Source of the DNA: Symbiodinium natans
Taxonomy: Eukaryota; Sar; Dinophyceae; Suessiales; Symbiodiniaceae
NCBI GenBank assembly: GCA_905221605.1
Contig: CAJNDS010002657.1
Coordinates: 7,501 to 71,500 of the forward strand
DNA: 64,000 nt
Reading direction: 5' to 3'
Position numbers and translations under genes: made by a program. How positions within the stretch are numbered: position 1 is the first letter of the stretch; each line of letters begins with the position of its first letter. The notes beneath the pieces are model-generated. The model did not search any database. It was not told the origin of the DNA and worked only from the letters and a program-made list of their open reading frames with translations. Of the stretch, positions 1 to 10,137 are shown piece after piece.

Positions 1-121
1 TTTGGGGGGGGGGGGGGGGGGGCTCGGGGTTTCCCTTGAACCCTAAACCCTCAACCCTGAACCCTTATAAAGGGTTCAAGGTTTAGGGTTTAGGGCTTAG
101 CTCAAACCCTCCCCCTAAACC

Positions 122-351
122 CCGGCACGACAGGAGCCTTACACCAACCCAGACGAAGGGAGCTCCCTTCTAACAAAAATAATCGTGTAATTAATAATTA
201 ATAAGAATAGTTATAGTAATAGTAATAATTAATAATAAAAGAATCATAGTAGTAGTGGTACCAGGGCACTATGGCCCCCCCTGCGTGACTACTACCCGAT
301 ACACTCTGCTGGTACCAAGGACACGGACAAAATTGGGAAACTGGAGGGGTC
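122..351. other. Unassigned AT-rich stretch
   Basis: TAATAATTAATAA-rich, then unique sequence up to a family C element. No gene seen. Confidence 0.5.
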
Positions 352-436
352 GGCAGAATTTACAAATAGTATTCCTTATGGTCCCTTTAAATTTTTTTAT
401 ACCAAAAAAACCCCGTCTATTTCTTAAGGCCGCTAA
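352..436 (+). mobile_element. Family C element truncated by an array
   Basis: GGGGTCGGCAGAATTTAC, ATAGTATTCCTTATGGTCCC, CTTAAGGCC; the right end passes into CTAAACCC. Confidence 0.6.
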
Positions 437-689
437 ACCCTAACCCTAAACCCTGAACCCTAAACCCTAAACCCTAAACCCTAATTCGGGTTCGGGGCCT
501 CCTTGGGGTGCACCCTCAGAGCCAGTCGTCAGGCTTTAAGTTTGGGAATTCGGAGGTTAGGGGATGCCCCAAAAAAGGGGGGACTGAGACTTCTACATCT
601 TGGTTGGATCAGGGTTAGGGTTTGGGGTTTGGGGTTTGGGGTTTCGCCGACCCTGGCGGTGTGTTGGGATGGTTTTGGGGGAGGGAACT

Positions 690-885
690 TTCGCCCCCGG
701 CCCACCACCCCCCCACCCCGCCCACCCACCCCCCCCCCCCCCCACCCCCCCACCCCCCCCCGACTGTGTCTTGGTTCGACTTCCCCGCCAGTCCCCACCC
801 CCCCAACCCCCCACCCCTTTTTCCCCCACACCCACACCCCCCGCAGCCCCCCCACAGCCCCCCCCCACACCCCACACCAATACCG
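690..885. repeat. C-rich low-complexity tract
   Basis: CCACCC/CCCCCCAC runs; every frame on both strands is open but this is Pro/Gly low complexity, not a gene. Confidence 0.8.
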
Positions 886-1120
886 TACAGCCCAACCAAA
901 ACCTGCCCCAAAGGTCGAACCCAAAGCTCTAAGCTACCCTAAAGAGAAGAGCATCCCTAAAGAGAAGAGCATTAGACCCACAGAGGCTCAAAACCGGAGT
1001 GAGGGTTCTTGAGAGATTAGGGTTCTGGGTACAGGGTGTGGGGGTTTTGAGGGTTGAGAGGTTTCGGGGCCTCTTGGGTCGGCGGCCTGAGCCGGAGGCT
1101 CCGAGATTTAGGGTTATCGG

Positions 1121-1215
1121 TTGGGATGTTCCCCCTGATACCTGTTAATTGGGATTTCAGTAGGGGGTATTATAATCCCTATTAAGGACTGTCAGTTTCA
1201 GGGGGAACATCCCAA
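1121..1215. mobile_element. Family A element
   Basis: TTGGGATGTTCCCCC and GGGGGAACATCCCAA, 95 bp, with GGGATTTCAGTAGGGGG interior. Confidence 0.85.
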
Positions 1216-1329
1216 GGGAAGACCCTTAAGGGAGGATTGCAGGGATTCAAGGGGACCATTCAGGAGTTTGTTGCCTCAACCCTAAACGCTTGGGTGGGGC
1301 AAATTCTGAAGATTGCTTACCCTACGTAG

Positions 1330-1524
1330 CCCTAAACCCTAAACCCTGAACCCTGAACCCTGAACCCTAAACCCTAAACCCTAAACCCTAAACCCTAAAC
1401 CCTAAACCCTAAACCCTAAACCCTAAACCCTAAACCCTAAACCCTAAACCCTAAACCCTAAACCCTAAACCCTAAACCCTATACCTAAACCCTAAACCCT
1501 AAACCCTAAACCCTAAACCCTAAA
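1330..1524 (-). repeat. Telomeric array (CCCTAAA)n, ~28 units
   Basis: Perfect units with three CCCTGAA at the left and one CCCTATAC break. Confidence 0.95.
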
Positions 1525-1723
1525 GGTCCTGTGTGGGGGGTCGCTTGAGGTGGAGCGTGGACGAAAAGAAGATGCTTGCAATACATCTGACACAAGGAGA
1601 AGGCTTACAAAACAGGGAAGGCTGCGCCTGGGACCTCATTTAGGGTTTAGGGTTTAGGGTTTAGGGTTTAGGGTTAAGCACAACTAAGCAGCTGTTGAGC
1701 CTGCCATGGCCTCGGGGGGTTCC

Positions 1724-1884
1724 TACCTTGGACCCCTAAAGGGTGGCACCCGTGGGTTTTTGGGTTTTTTTGAAGGATTTAGGGTTTAGGGTTTAGGGTT
1801 TAGGGTTTAGGGTATGGGGTTTAGGGTTTTAGTCTAAGGGCAAAAAACTAGGAGCATATTCAGGGGAACCTTTAGGGGTACAAC
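1724..1884 (-). mobile_element. Family P element with nested telomeric array
   Basis: The arm at 1840-1884 reads GTTGTACCCCTAAAGG on the minus strand; the other arm near 1724-1770 has CCAAGG and ACCCACGGGTG. Both arms match family P at 51.3 kb. The array 1777-1831 separates them. Confidence 0.5.
1777..1831 (+). repeat. Telomeric array (TTTAGGG)n
   Basis: Seven units inside the family P element; another five-unit array lies at 1639-1675. Confidence 0.9.
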
Positions 1885-2025
1885 CTGAAGGGTACGAGCC
1901 GTCATCCCTTGGTGGCCCAGGCGCCATCGCTTGAAAAATCGGACTCCCACAAAAATGACTCGCAGCAGGATGTCAGCCACGAAGATGGCGGTGAAAGACC
2001 TCATGCGACTGGCGTCGCAAAGCAT
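1885..2025 (-). CDS. Possible membrane-protein exon
   Basis: 47 codons on the minus strand, preceded by TTTTTTGTTTCAG (pyrimidine tract and AG) and followed by a GT donor at 1884. Contains FTAIFVADILLRVIFVGVRF, a hydrophobic segment followed by basic residues like a voltage-channel helix. The downstream intron is a family P element holding a telomeric array. Channel identity is inference from hydropathy only. Confidence 0.4.
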
Positions 2026-2045
2026 CTGAAACAAAAAACACTGTC

Positions 2046-2754
2046 ACCCTAAACCACCTGAACCACCTAAACCCCCTAAACCCCCCAAAACCCCAAGCCC
2101 CTAAAGCCCCTGAACCCCCTAAACCCCCTAAACCCCCTAAACCCCCTAAACCCCCTAAACCCCCTAAAACCCCCTAAGCCCCCTAAGCCTCCCAAGCCCC
2201 CTAAACCCCCTAAACCCCGTAAAACCCCCTAAAACCCCCTAAGCCCCCTAAGCCCCCTAAGCCCCCTAAACCCCCTAAACCCCCTAATAAAACCCCCTAA
2301 GCCCCCCCTAAACCCCCTAAACCCCCTAAACCCCCTAAACCCCCTAAACCCCTAAGCCCCCTAAACCCCCTAAACCCCCCCCCCCCTAAACCCCCTAAAC
2401 CCCCTAACCCCCTAAACCCCTAAAAACCCCCTAAACCCCCTAACCCCCTAAACCCCCCTAAGCCCCCTAAGCCCCCTAACCCCTAAACCCCCTAACCCCG
2501 TAAAACCCCCTAAAACCCCCTAAACCCCTAAAGCCCCTAAGCCCCCCAAAAGCCCCTAAACCCCTAAACCCCCTAAACCCCCTAAACCCCCCTAAAACCC
2601 CCTAAGCCCCCTACCCCCCCCCCTAACCCCCCCTAAGCCCCCTAAGCCCCCTAAGCCCCCTAAACCCCCTAAAACCCCCTAAGCCCCCTAAGCCCCCTAA
2701 ACCCCCTAAAACCCCCTAAGCCCCCGAAGCCCCCGAAGCCCCCCAAACCGTAAA
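2046..2754 (-). repeat. Variant array (CCCCCTAAA)n, ~700 bp
   Basis: Mostly 9-bp CCCCCTAAA with CCCCCTAAG and CCCCTAA variants; the longest repeat block in the window. Confidence 0.9.
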
Positions 2755-2824
2755 CAGGGCCGGGCAGCTTGGAGAGCCGGACCCTGAAGCCCGCAACCCC
2801 AAGAAGCCCAACATCCAAACACTG

Positions 2825-3180
2825 CCTAAACCCTAAACCCTAAACCCTAAACCCTAAACCCTAAACCCTAAACCCTAAACCCTAAACCCTTCACCCTAAA
2901 CCCTAAACCCTACACCCTAAACCCTAAATAAAGAAGAAAAAAAAACAAAGAAAACCTGACACCCCCAAATTCCCAACCCTAAACAGCCTAAACACCCGCA
3001 GTCTAGAAACACTAAAACCCGAAAAAACAACCCAAAACATTAAACCCTAAACGCCCAAAACATAAAACCCTAAACGCACAACACATTTGAACCCGAAACA
3101 CCCAAAGAACCCTAAACCCTAAACACCCCAAACCCTAAAACCCAAAACCCAAACCCTAAACCCTAAACCCTAAACACCCA
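2825..3180 (-). repeat. Telomeric array and degenerate tail
   Basis: Clean CCCTAAA to 2928, then CCCAAAC/CCCTAAAC-like decay to 3180. Confidence 0.8.
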
Positions 3181-3230
3181 AAGCCCTTCGTGGAGCATGG
3201 GGGCCGATCGATCCATCGGAGTATCTCCTG

Positions 3231-3342
3231 GGTTGGGTTTGGGGTTTAGGGTTTGGGGTTTAGGGTTTAGGGTTTGGGGTTTGGGGTTTGGGGTTGAGGG
3301 TTTAGGGTTTAGGGTTTAGGGTTTAGGGTTTAGGGTTTAGGG
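3231..3342 (+). repeat. Telomeric array with TTTGGGG variants
   Basis: Mix of TTTGGGG and TTTAGGG, then six clean units. Confidence 0.9.
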
Positions 3343-3798
3343 CCCGAAGCCAACGATGAGGGTGCTGACCCCAAACAAACAGGCTTAACGGCTAGGGCTT
3401 AGGGTTTAAGGGTTTGGGCCTGGCTTTTTTCTTTTTGGACAGCTCTCCCCACACCACTGCAGTTCTGCCCTTGCTTCGTTGGAGAAGGAACCGGCGCGCT
3501 TATTTTTTTTCTACGCGAAGCAAACTGCTAAACTTGTAAACCCTAAACCCTAAAGGCTCCAACTTTGTACCATAGTGTACTCAGGCCTCCGCTTGGGTCG
3601 GTCATGCAAAAGAGGAGAAGGCTACTTGAATTTGGCACCCTAGTTTTTGGGACAACTTCCCTATCTCTTCTGAGTTTCTATGCAGCTTCTGCGGCTTGTC
3701 ACCAAAAGCTGTCGCTCCCTAAAACCCTAAAAGTTCCCCACCCGCTCCCAACCTTGGGACCCAGAACCCTAAGTAGACCTTTAGGTGCAGAATAGCTC

Positions 3799-3868
3799 GG
3801 GTTTAGGGTTTAGGGTGTTTAGGGTTTTTAGGGTTTAGGGTTTAAGGTTTAGGGTTTAGGGTTTAGGA
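3799..3868 (+). repeat. Telomeric array
   Basis: TTTAGGG with GTTTAGGG and TTTTTAGGG variants. Confidence 0.85.
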
Positions 3869-3937
3869 GCCTCTCGGCCCCCTACACGTGGCGAGGTCGT
3901 TGGGGGAGGTAGAACCACCTCCTTTGCAAATCGGGCC

Positions 3938-4968
3938 ATGATTCGACTGCCGCTGATTTCTCTTTACTCGTTAAGGTCCTGCTTATGCCATTCAGAATCT
4001 ACCGCATGCTTGGTTCAGCTGCGGCCTTTGGGGTGGTTGGTGCTACAGTTTCAAGGCTTTCTGCGTTCCGCGACGTGGCAGTTGCTACGACTTCGAGTAC
4101 GAGGACGGCAAAACTGGCTACACGCGGTGTGTGGAGTGGTTTTGATGCGGGCCAGCCCTATGCTGCCACAGCTGCACCTACAGTTTCCGAACCATGATTT
4201 TGCTGTGGCTTACGCACTTGCGGGCCCCAACCTGGCAGCTGATTCAAGACCATGTCCTTGCAGTGGGTCGGCGCTCTGCTCTTCTCCAGATGTCAACTGC
4301 TACGGCTTTCAAAACAGCAATTGCTCCAGCCTTGGAGGCAAGCATGTTCCCTCGGTTGTTGGTGACGCGGCGACGGCACGGCTTTCATGGCGGCATTTTG
4401 CTGCCGGTCAGCTACTTGCACTTCCCGAAGGGGCAACTGTCAGGACCTGCAGGGCCGGGACTATGACGCGTGACATTTGCCGGAAGCAACCTGCGCATGT
4501 CTGCAGCCACGACGGCCTTTACAGCGCACACAACATACCCAATCGAGAATTTGTCGGCCAGATTTCCGAAAAAAAAAACATGAGGTCTTGATGCCAATGG
4601 CTACACTGTCCAGCTTGGTCCTGCCTGGTCCGATGAGCGAGGCTGCGCGATGCGGCTTAGCACTGTAGTGAACGGGCACGCCGATTTTGAGCGGTGTGAC
4701 AGGTGTATTTTCTGGTTTTCGCCCAACGCGGCCCAATGTTTGTTGCTGCCGAACACGTGGCAGTACCGTGAGTTAGGGGCCATTTGTGGCTCCACCCATG
4801 TTGAATGTCAGCTAGATGTCCACCGGGGCCTCCCGGCAAACGCCAATAAGGGTGGTTGCGCGATGCGGCCATTGCTTTGTAGAGCCTTGCTGTTCGCCGC
4901 GGATCGGACACAGGAGGCCCGGCGTCGCCGCTTGAGGCTGGCCCGGGTGCTCCTCACAACCCGCTAAA
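3938..4968 (+). other. Array-free 1 kb block, possibly decayed coding DNA
   Basis: The only kilobase without telomeric repeat in the first 10 kb. Many overlapping frames (up to 217 codons on the plus strand) shift register. Cys-rich strings such as GCAMRLSTVVNGHADFERCD appear in different frames. This could be a frameshifted pseudogene or exon/intron mix; no family recognised. Confidence 0.3.
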
Positions 4969-5063
4969 GGCTTAGGGTTTAGGGGCCCAAAAACCTTACA
5001 TGAGAAGGCCTGGGGGCCCTGCAACAAGAGTCCTTTTCGAGACTGAGGGAGAGAGCTAACCAG

Positions 5064-5177
5064 ACCCAAGGGTAACCTAGGAATCAAAAGGGTGCCCTTT
5101 TTGGTTGAGAGTCTTACAAGGCAGCCTACCAGTAGACCCTAAACAATGGTAATCAGTGCCTACTCGGGTTCTGCTAG
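5064..5177 (+). mobile_element. Family K element
   Basis: CCCAAGGGTAACCTAGGAAT, GGGTGCCCTTTTTGGTT and GTGCCTACTCGGGTTCT. Confidence 0.6.
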
Positions 5178-5352
5178 TAGCCCAAAACATGACAGTATAC
5201 AGTAGTTTTGCGGCATGTGCTTTGGACATATAAGCTCTCTTGATCAACATACCTGATCCCAAACTTGCCCCCTGTTTCCCTTACAACACAGTAGGAAACC
5301 AAAAAAAATCCCAGAAGGACCTTTAGATCAACCTTCATTTTGGAGAGATTCG
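5178..5352. other. Unique stretch, nothing recognised
   Basis: No repeat, element or credible frame was seen. Confidence 0.5.
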
Positions 5353-5492
5353 AATTTAGGGTTTAGGTGTAGGGTTTAGGGTTTTGGGGTTTAGGGTTTC
5401 GGGTTGAGGGATTGGGGTTAGGTCTTAAGGAGAAGTGTCGGGGCCTGCGGCTTAGACATCATACACTCTCATGCAATGTCCCACGGACGAAC

Positions 5493-5531
<39 letters not shown>

Positions 5532-5902
5532 AAACCCAGAAAGGCCTCCAGCCCCAAAGCCCAAAAGCCGCACCTGGGCCCCCTGAACTGGCCCGAAAGT
5601 GAGACCTAAAGCACACTTAAAGCCCCAATCACGCCGCAAACATCTCATTGAAAGTGGCATTTAGGGTTTTAGGGCTTAGGAAGGCCGGCAGGCCCTAAGC
5701 CCGGAACCCAGGGTTTAGGGTTTAGGGTTTAGGGTTTATAGAAATTGTATAGGGTTTGGGTCCGGAGTTTTGACCGAGTTTTGTGCGATTTTTTTGCTTT
5801 TGGTTCAGAAAAGCTGAAAAACACCGGCTTTTTCAGCCTTTTTTCAAGCCCCAGAAAAACGCTCCCCAGAGTTTCGACCGGGCGCGATTTCAGGGTTTGT
5901 GA

Positions 5903-6172
5903 AGGCCCCGCCAAACTAGGGAAAATCCCTACGTTTTGGCCTTCATTCAGGGCTTGTGAAACCCAAAATGGTCAAAAAATCACAAAAATTGGGGCTTCCA
6001 GGGCCACCAACCTAAGGAAAATACCGACGTTTTGGCCTTAATTCGGCCATTTTGGTGGTTCCCATGGCCGCCAAACTAGGGAAACCCCTACGTTTTGGCC
6101 TTCATTCAGACTTGTGAAAGCCCTATGTTTTGGCCTTAATTCAGGGTTTTTGAAAGCTGGCCATTTTGAGCC
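5903..6172. repeat. Diverged satellite, first block
   Basis: Units start GCCAAACTAGGGAAAATCC, then ACGTTTTGGCCTTCATTCAG; about three to four partial copies. Confidence 0.7.
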
Positions 6173-6174
6173 TC

Positions 6175-6250
6175 TTTGGCCTCTTGGGCCTTTTTGCCTG
6201 CCTCAGCCTTGGCCTCCCTGGCCTCCTTGGCCTCCTGGGCCTTTTTGGCC
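6175..6250 (-). repeat. GGCCTCCTTGGCCTCCTGG short tandem repeat
   Basis: CCTGGCCTCCTTGGCCTCC units; the minus strand would read AKKAQEAKEAREAKAEAGKK, low complexity. Confidence 0.5.
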
Positions 6251-6354
6251 TTCGCGTGTCGAGAGGCTCCTCCGTGACACGCACGGAGGCCTAGCGGCTC
6301 GCGCTGGCAGCAGCGCTTACCGCCCCGCGGGGCTGTATGACAGCCAGGCCGGGT

Positions 6355-6676
6355 CTGGGGGGGCAAGAAGCAGTGCCGCATAAAGAGGTGGAGGAGGAGG
6401 TCAGGGGGTGGGAGGCAGAGGAAGAGGCCCCGGGCTGCGGAGGAGGAGGCCAGGGTGCGGGAGGCAGAAGGCCCGGGCTGCGGCGGTGGAGCGGAGGCGC
6501 GGCAGAGGAAGAGGCCCGGGCTGCGGCGGTGGAGGAGCGGAGGCGGACGGCAGAGGAGGAGGCGCGCTCGGTTTGGCGTCGACCTACGCCGAGGACATTT
6601 GTCCTCCTCGCTGCTGGTGACGGCCATCACCAACGTTCCCCAGAGCCACGCCATGAGGACCATGGTGGGATCCTGA
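6355..6676 (+). pseudogene. Glu/Arg/Ala-rich coiled-coil tract, frameshifted
   Basis: GAGGAGGCG/GCGGAG repeats read AEEEARAAAVEERRRTAEEE in one frame and RAAEEEARVREAE in another, as expected for a decayed coiled-coil gene. The tail VTAITNVPQSHAMRTMVGS ends at 6676. It is bounded by two satellite blocks. Confidence 0.3.
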
Positions 6677-6739
6677 GGGGAATCTCCTACGTTCTCCGTG
6701 GCTTAAGCTTCTGTGAAAGTGTCAGGTGTGCCTTTGCCT

Positions 6740-6796
6740 GCCCTAGAGCTAAAGTGTGCCTATGCCTGCCAACTGCTGCCCTAGAGCTAAAGTGTG
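6740..6796. repeat. Short direct repeat TGCCCTAGAGCTAAAGTGTG
   Basis: The 20-mer occurs at 6740 and 6777 within T/G/C-rich sequence. Confidence 0.7.
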
Positions 6797-7042
6797 TCCA
6801 CGGTGCTATGGTGCTGTAGTGCTGCTGCCATGCTGCCATGCTGTCGTGTTTGCTCTGCGGTCCATGCCGCTTACTTGAACCATGGAGCGGCGCGGACATG
6901 TATTAAGGTTAGGGCCAGGGATTAAGGCTTATGCAGGGCACTTGGCTGGCACTCCTACAGGGACGCAAGGGATTTAGGGTTGCAGGGCACTCTAAAGAAA
7001 ATCGGTTACAGCCACGGCAAAAGTCACTGGTTTTTAATCCCC

Positions 7043-7475
7043 CAGGCCAAAGTAAGGAAAATCCCTATGTTTTGTCCTTAATTCAGTGTTTTTGAAGGTC
7101 CAAAATGCTCAAAAAATCGCAAAATTTTGCCATTTTGGGTGTTTTCAAGGCCGCCAAAAGTAAGGAAAATCCCGATGTTTTGGCCTTAATTCAGGGCTTG
7201 TGAAAGCCCAAAATGGTCAAAAAAAACACAAAAACTTGCAATTTTGGTGGTTTCCAAGGCCGCCAACCTAAGGAAAATCCCTATGTTTTTGCCTTAATTC
7301 AGGATTGAAAACCCAAAATGGTCAAAAATCATCCAAGGCCGCCAATCTCGGGAAAATCTCAAGTTTTTGCTTGAATTCAAGATTTGTGAAGGTTCAAATG
7401 GACACAAAATTGGCCACTTGAGTGGTTTGCAAATCCTTATCTTTTGGCCTTAAAACAGGGCTTGTGAAGGCGCGC
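7043..7475. repeat. Diverged ~108-bp satellite, second block
   Basis: Four units of GGCCGCCAA..AAGGAAAATCC, TTTTGGCCTTAATTCAGGG, CCCAAAATGGTCAAAAA. Same family as 5.9-6.2 kb, from which it is separated by 0.9 kb. Confidence 0.75.
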
Positions 7476-7840
7476 CGTTGCGCTTGGTGAGGCTATACAA
7501 TTTCTATTTATACAGGTCTTGAGGGTTTAGGGTTTAGGGTTTAGGGTTTAGGGAATTCTATGTAGCCTACTAGGGTCTCAACAAGCTCTCAGGGTGCCAC
7601 GGGGGCCTTAGAGCCCCAAACGAAACCCTGCACTCTGAGGTCATGGCATGGCCCCTGAATATGGGACCTTTCGTGGGGACCCTTATATATACCCCAATAA
7701 CACCCGGGGGTTTAGGGTTTAGGGTGTAGGGTTTAAGGTAAGGGCCACTCAAACCCCTGAAGCCACCGAGGCCTGATGTGTTCTCTTCGCCGTGGTCGAG
7801 GCTGGCGACCGAAATTTGAAACGCTTGCCCAGGTGTCATA

Positions 7841-7945
7841 CAAGGAGGGGCGACCAAATGAACCAAATTGGGGTCATATGCCCTATGCTACTCATTCCTA
7901 CTAAGGTAATACTAAGGTAATACTAAGGTGATGCGAACCATGAAC
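7841..7945 (-). mobile_element. Family D element in the 8 kb paralogue
   Basis: Left arm AAGGAGGGGCGACCAAATGAACC and TTGGGGTCATATGCCCTATG are typical. The right part has a triplicated ACTAAGGTAAT. It sits in the same place as the D element beside the 10.3 kb paralogue. Confidence 0.6.
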
Positions 7946-7951
7946 CACACA

Positions 7952-8038
7952 AGCAGGAGCCCCCCTTGCTATAAGTGTAGGCAAGATGCGAGAATCTCCC
8001 AAGTTATCTTTTCACCTGCTTTTTCTGGGGGCTCCTGC
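7952..8038. mobile_element. Family O hairpin
   Basis: GCAGGAGCCCCC at 7952 and GGGGGCTCCTGC at 8027 are perfect inverted ends, 87 bp apart in total. Confidence 0.55.
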
Positions 8039-8116
8039 ACCTCCAGTCACAACTAGAGCACCCCTCCCCGTAGGCACCTTGACACAGAACTGTGCAGCAC
8101 AGCGCGGTGGTCGCAC

Positions 8117-8160
8117 TAAACCCTAAACCCTAAACCCTAAACCCCAAAACCTAAACCCTG
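8117..8160 (-). repeat. Telomeric array replacing 137 bp of a paralogue
   Basis: Six units CCCTAAA/CCCCAAAA between sequences that align to 10206 and 10344 in the paralogue. Confidence 0.85.
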
Positions 8161-8161
8161 A

Positions 8162-8405
8162 ATTCAGCTTCGCTCGTTGCCTCTTCCATCATCCGTGCCA
8201 AAGAGCATTCTGTACCTTGAAATCCTGCTCATCCTGGCTGATCGCGTCCGAGAAGGACTTCTCTTCTGCCTTGAGAAAAGATGCTTCGACTCGGTTTCTT
8301 TGGTCCATCACTGCGAATTGGATTCAGCTCCGTGTGGGAAGGGGCAGCTTGCCTTGCACATAGGATGCCGTGCCAGCTGGCGCGATGTTTGGTCGCTATG
8401 AGCTG
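8162..8405 (-). pseudogene. Broken paralogue of the 10.3 kb exon
   Basis: The minus strand reads VEASFLKAEEKSFSDAISQD, clearly the same family as the 10.3 kb exon (LKAEEQSLLDAISQD). A one-base shift follows before RMLFGTDD. The adjoining ~137 bp present in the paralogue are missing and a 44-bp telomeric array sits there. Confidence 0.55.
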
Positions 8406-8735
8406 GTGAATTCAAAAGAGGCCGGCGATGAATAGATCAGAAAGTCCCTATGAGGGCTTCGTACACTCAAATGACAGCAGAAGCCTCTTTCAAAGGACCC
8501 CGAACAAGGGGGACCTCTACATCTGGTGAGTTCTCCAAATTGTGATCCCTTTTTCGGTCTTTATTCTAAGGCGGCCCCTTTCCTTTCGGGTCCCCAAAGC
8601 TGGGCCTTGATTTAGAGAACGCACCATGTCGGAAACCCCCACATTGTGACAGGCGACTCTACTTCTGTTTCTGTTTTCCTCTCGCTTTCCCAAGCAGACG
8701 CCCATGCGGCCGCAAGCCCGCACTCAGAGGCAAGG
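8406..8735. other. Unique stretch next to the 8.2 kb pseudogene
   Basis: A 68-codon minus frame exists (8517-8723) but has no support; part of the same duplicated locus. Confidence 0.4.
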
Positions 8736-8877
8736 GTCTTAGGGTTCAAGGTTTAGGGTTTAGGTTTCACTTGAACCTTGCCTGGAGGGTATGGGCTCAC
8801 GACTGGCGGCACAGGACGCAACGCTAATTTCTCACAGGAGGGGTAGGGGTTGGGGGGTGGGCCCGTAAAATTTACGA

Positions 8878-8984
8878 TGCCCAAGAGCAGCCTAGAAATA
8901 AAGAGGGTCCTCTTTTGGATTAAAAAAACTTATAAGCGAATCTAAACCCTAAAAAGAAGGGAATGAGGGCCTACGCTTGGTCTC
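8878..8984 (+). mobile_element. Family K element
   Basis: GCCCAAGAGCAGCCTAG, CTTATAAGCGAATCTAAACC and AGGGCCTACGCTTGGTC. Confidence 0.65.
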
Positions 8985-9102
8985 GCTTAACTTCAACCAT
9001 CTGCCAGACTCCTCCACCCCAACACGGCCCGTCCATGGGACGACATGAACCCTTTTATGGCTCGTCGACCTTAACAGGACTACTAGAAGCACAAGGTGTT
9101 TG

Positions 9103-9165
9103 AAACCCTAAACCCTAAACCCTAAACCCTAAACCCTAAACCCTAAACCCTAAACCCTAAACCCC
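9103..9165 (-). repeat. Telomeric array, 9 units
   Basis: Clean CCCTAAA. Confidence 0.95.
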
Positions 9166-9247
9166 AACTTTTGGGGTTCATGTGGTCCCCAGGGTTTTTC
9201 GAACCTAGAACCACCTGGGACTCGACTTGCTGACGGCTCAGTAATCT

Positions 9248-9345
9248 GTACCTCCCCCCCCTATTTAGTAGGTAGAACCCTTAAAACTGTAGAAAAAAGG
9301 GGGTGCAGCCCTTAAAAACTGTAAAAAAAATAGGGTCCCAGGCAG
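9248..9345 (-). mobile_element. Family L element
   Basis: On the minus strand CTGGGACCCTATTTTT, CAGTTTTTAAGGG and CTACCTACTAAATAGGG; shared with 44.04 kb. Confidence 0.5.
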
Positions 9346-9711
9346 TGACTACGAAGCAAGATGCGATGAAACTGGGGCCGAAGTCCTTTTCCGGGCTTCG
9401 TCAAAGTAATAAGTAGCAGCTCCGGGCATGGCGCGTAGATGAATTCGGGTCCCGTGGTGGCCTATACAAGGGACCCCAAACCCCCCAAACCCTAATAAAC
9501 CTTCAACCCTAATGCACCCTAAGAAGGCCTAAACTACCCTACAGCCTAAACTTAAACAGCAGCCCGAACCAAACAGGGGCAAACATCTTGAGAACTTGTC
9601 ATGTATAGATATGGCCCCGGGGAAACTGATGATGATGATGATGATGAGGGAATCTGGAGTCCAAAGCTGCACCTTGAAGATCTTCAACCCTATAATGCAG
9701 GGTTCAAGGCT

Positions 9712-9801
9712 AAGGGTTTAGGGTTTGAGGTTTGGGGTTTAGGGTTTCGGGTTTGCGGTTTAGGGTTTAGGGTTTAGGGTGTAGGGTTTAGGGTTTAGGG
9801 T
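9712..9801 (+). repeat. Telomeric array with variants
   Basis: TTTAGGG with TTGAGG, TTCGGG, TTGCGG and GTAGGG changes. Confidence 0.85.
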
Positions 9802-9911
9802 ACCGTGGACCTGAAGGGTTCGTGTCTTCGAGGTGTGGATCACTTTGCCGCGGGCCGAAGCTGGCTACTGAAACTCGAAACGCTTGCGCAGGTGTCATAG
9901 GTGACTAAGTG

Positions 9912-10097
9912 CCTGGGGGGACCCAATGAACCCTCCGGTTGGGGTCATATACCCTATACTGGGTTTAGGGTTTAGGGTTTAGGGTTTAGGGTTTAGGGTT
10001 TAGGATTTAGGGTTTAGGGTTTAGGGTTTAGGGTAATATACTTCCAATTCAAGCATAAGAACCTGAAACCCTTTGTCGGGTTCACATGGTCCCCAAG
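9912..10097. mobile_element. Family D element with nested telomeric array
   Basis: Left arm 9912-9960 (GACCCAATGAACC, TTGGGGTCATATACCCTATA) and right arm 10035-10097 (CAATTCAAGCATAAGAACC, TTCACATGGTCCCCAAG). The array 9961-10034 lies between them at the middle of the family consensus. Confidence 0.7.
9961..10034 (+). repeat. Telomeric array inside a family D element
   Basis: Ten units, one TTTAGGA. Confidence 0.95.
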
Positions 10098-10137
10098 AAA
10101 TAGGCAATGACCGAATTGAAGGCTTTTGCGTCTCCAG

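Noticed and set aside
529-942. Overlapping 98-169 codon frames on both strands
   Set aside because: They lie in a C-rich low-complexity tract where stops are rare; products are Pro or Gly runs.
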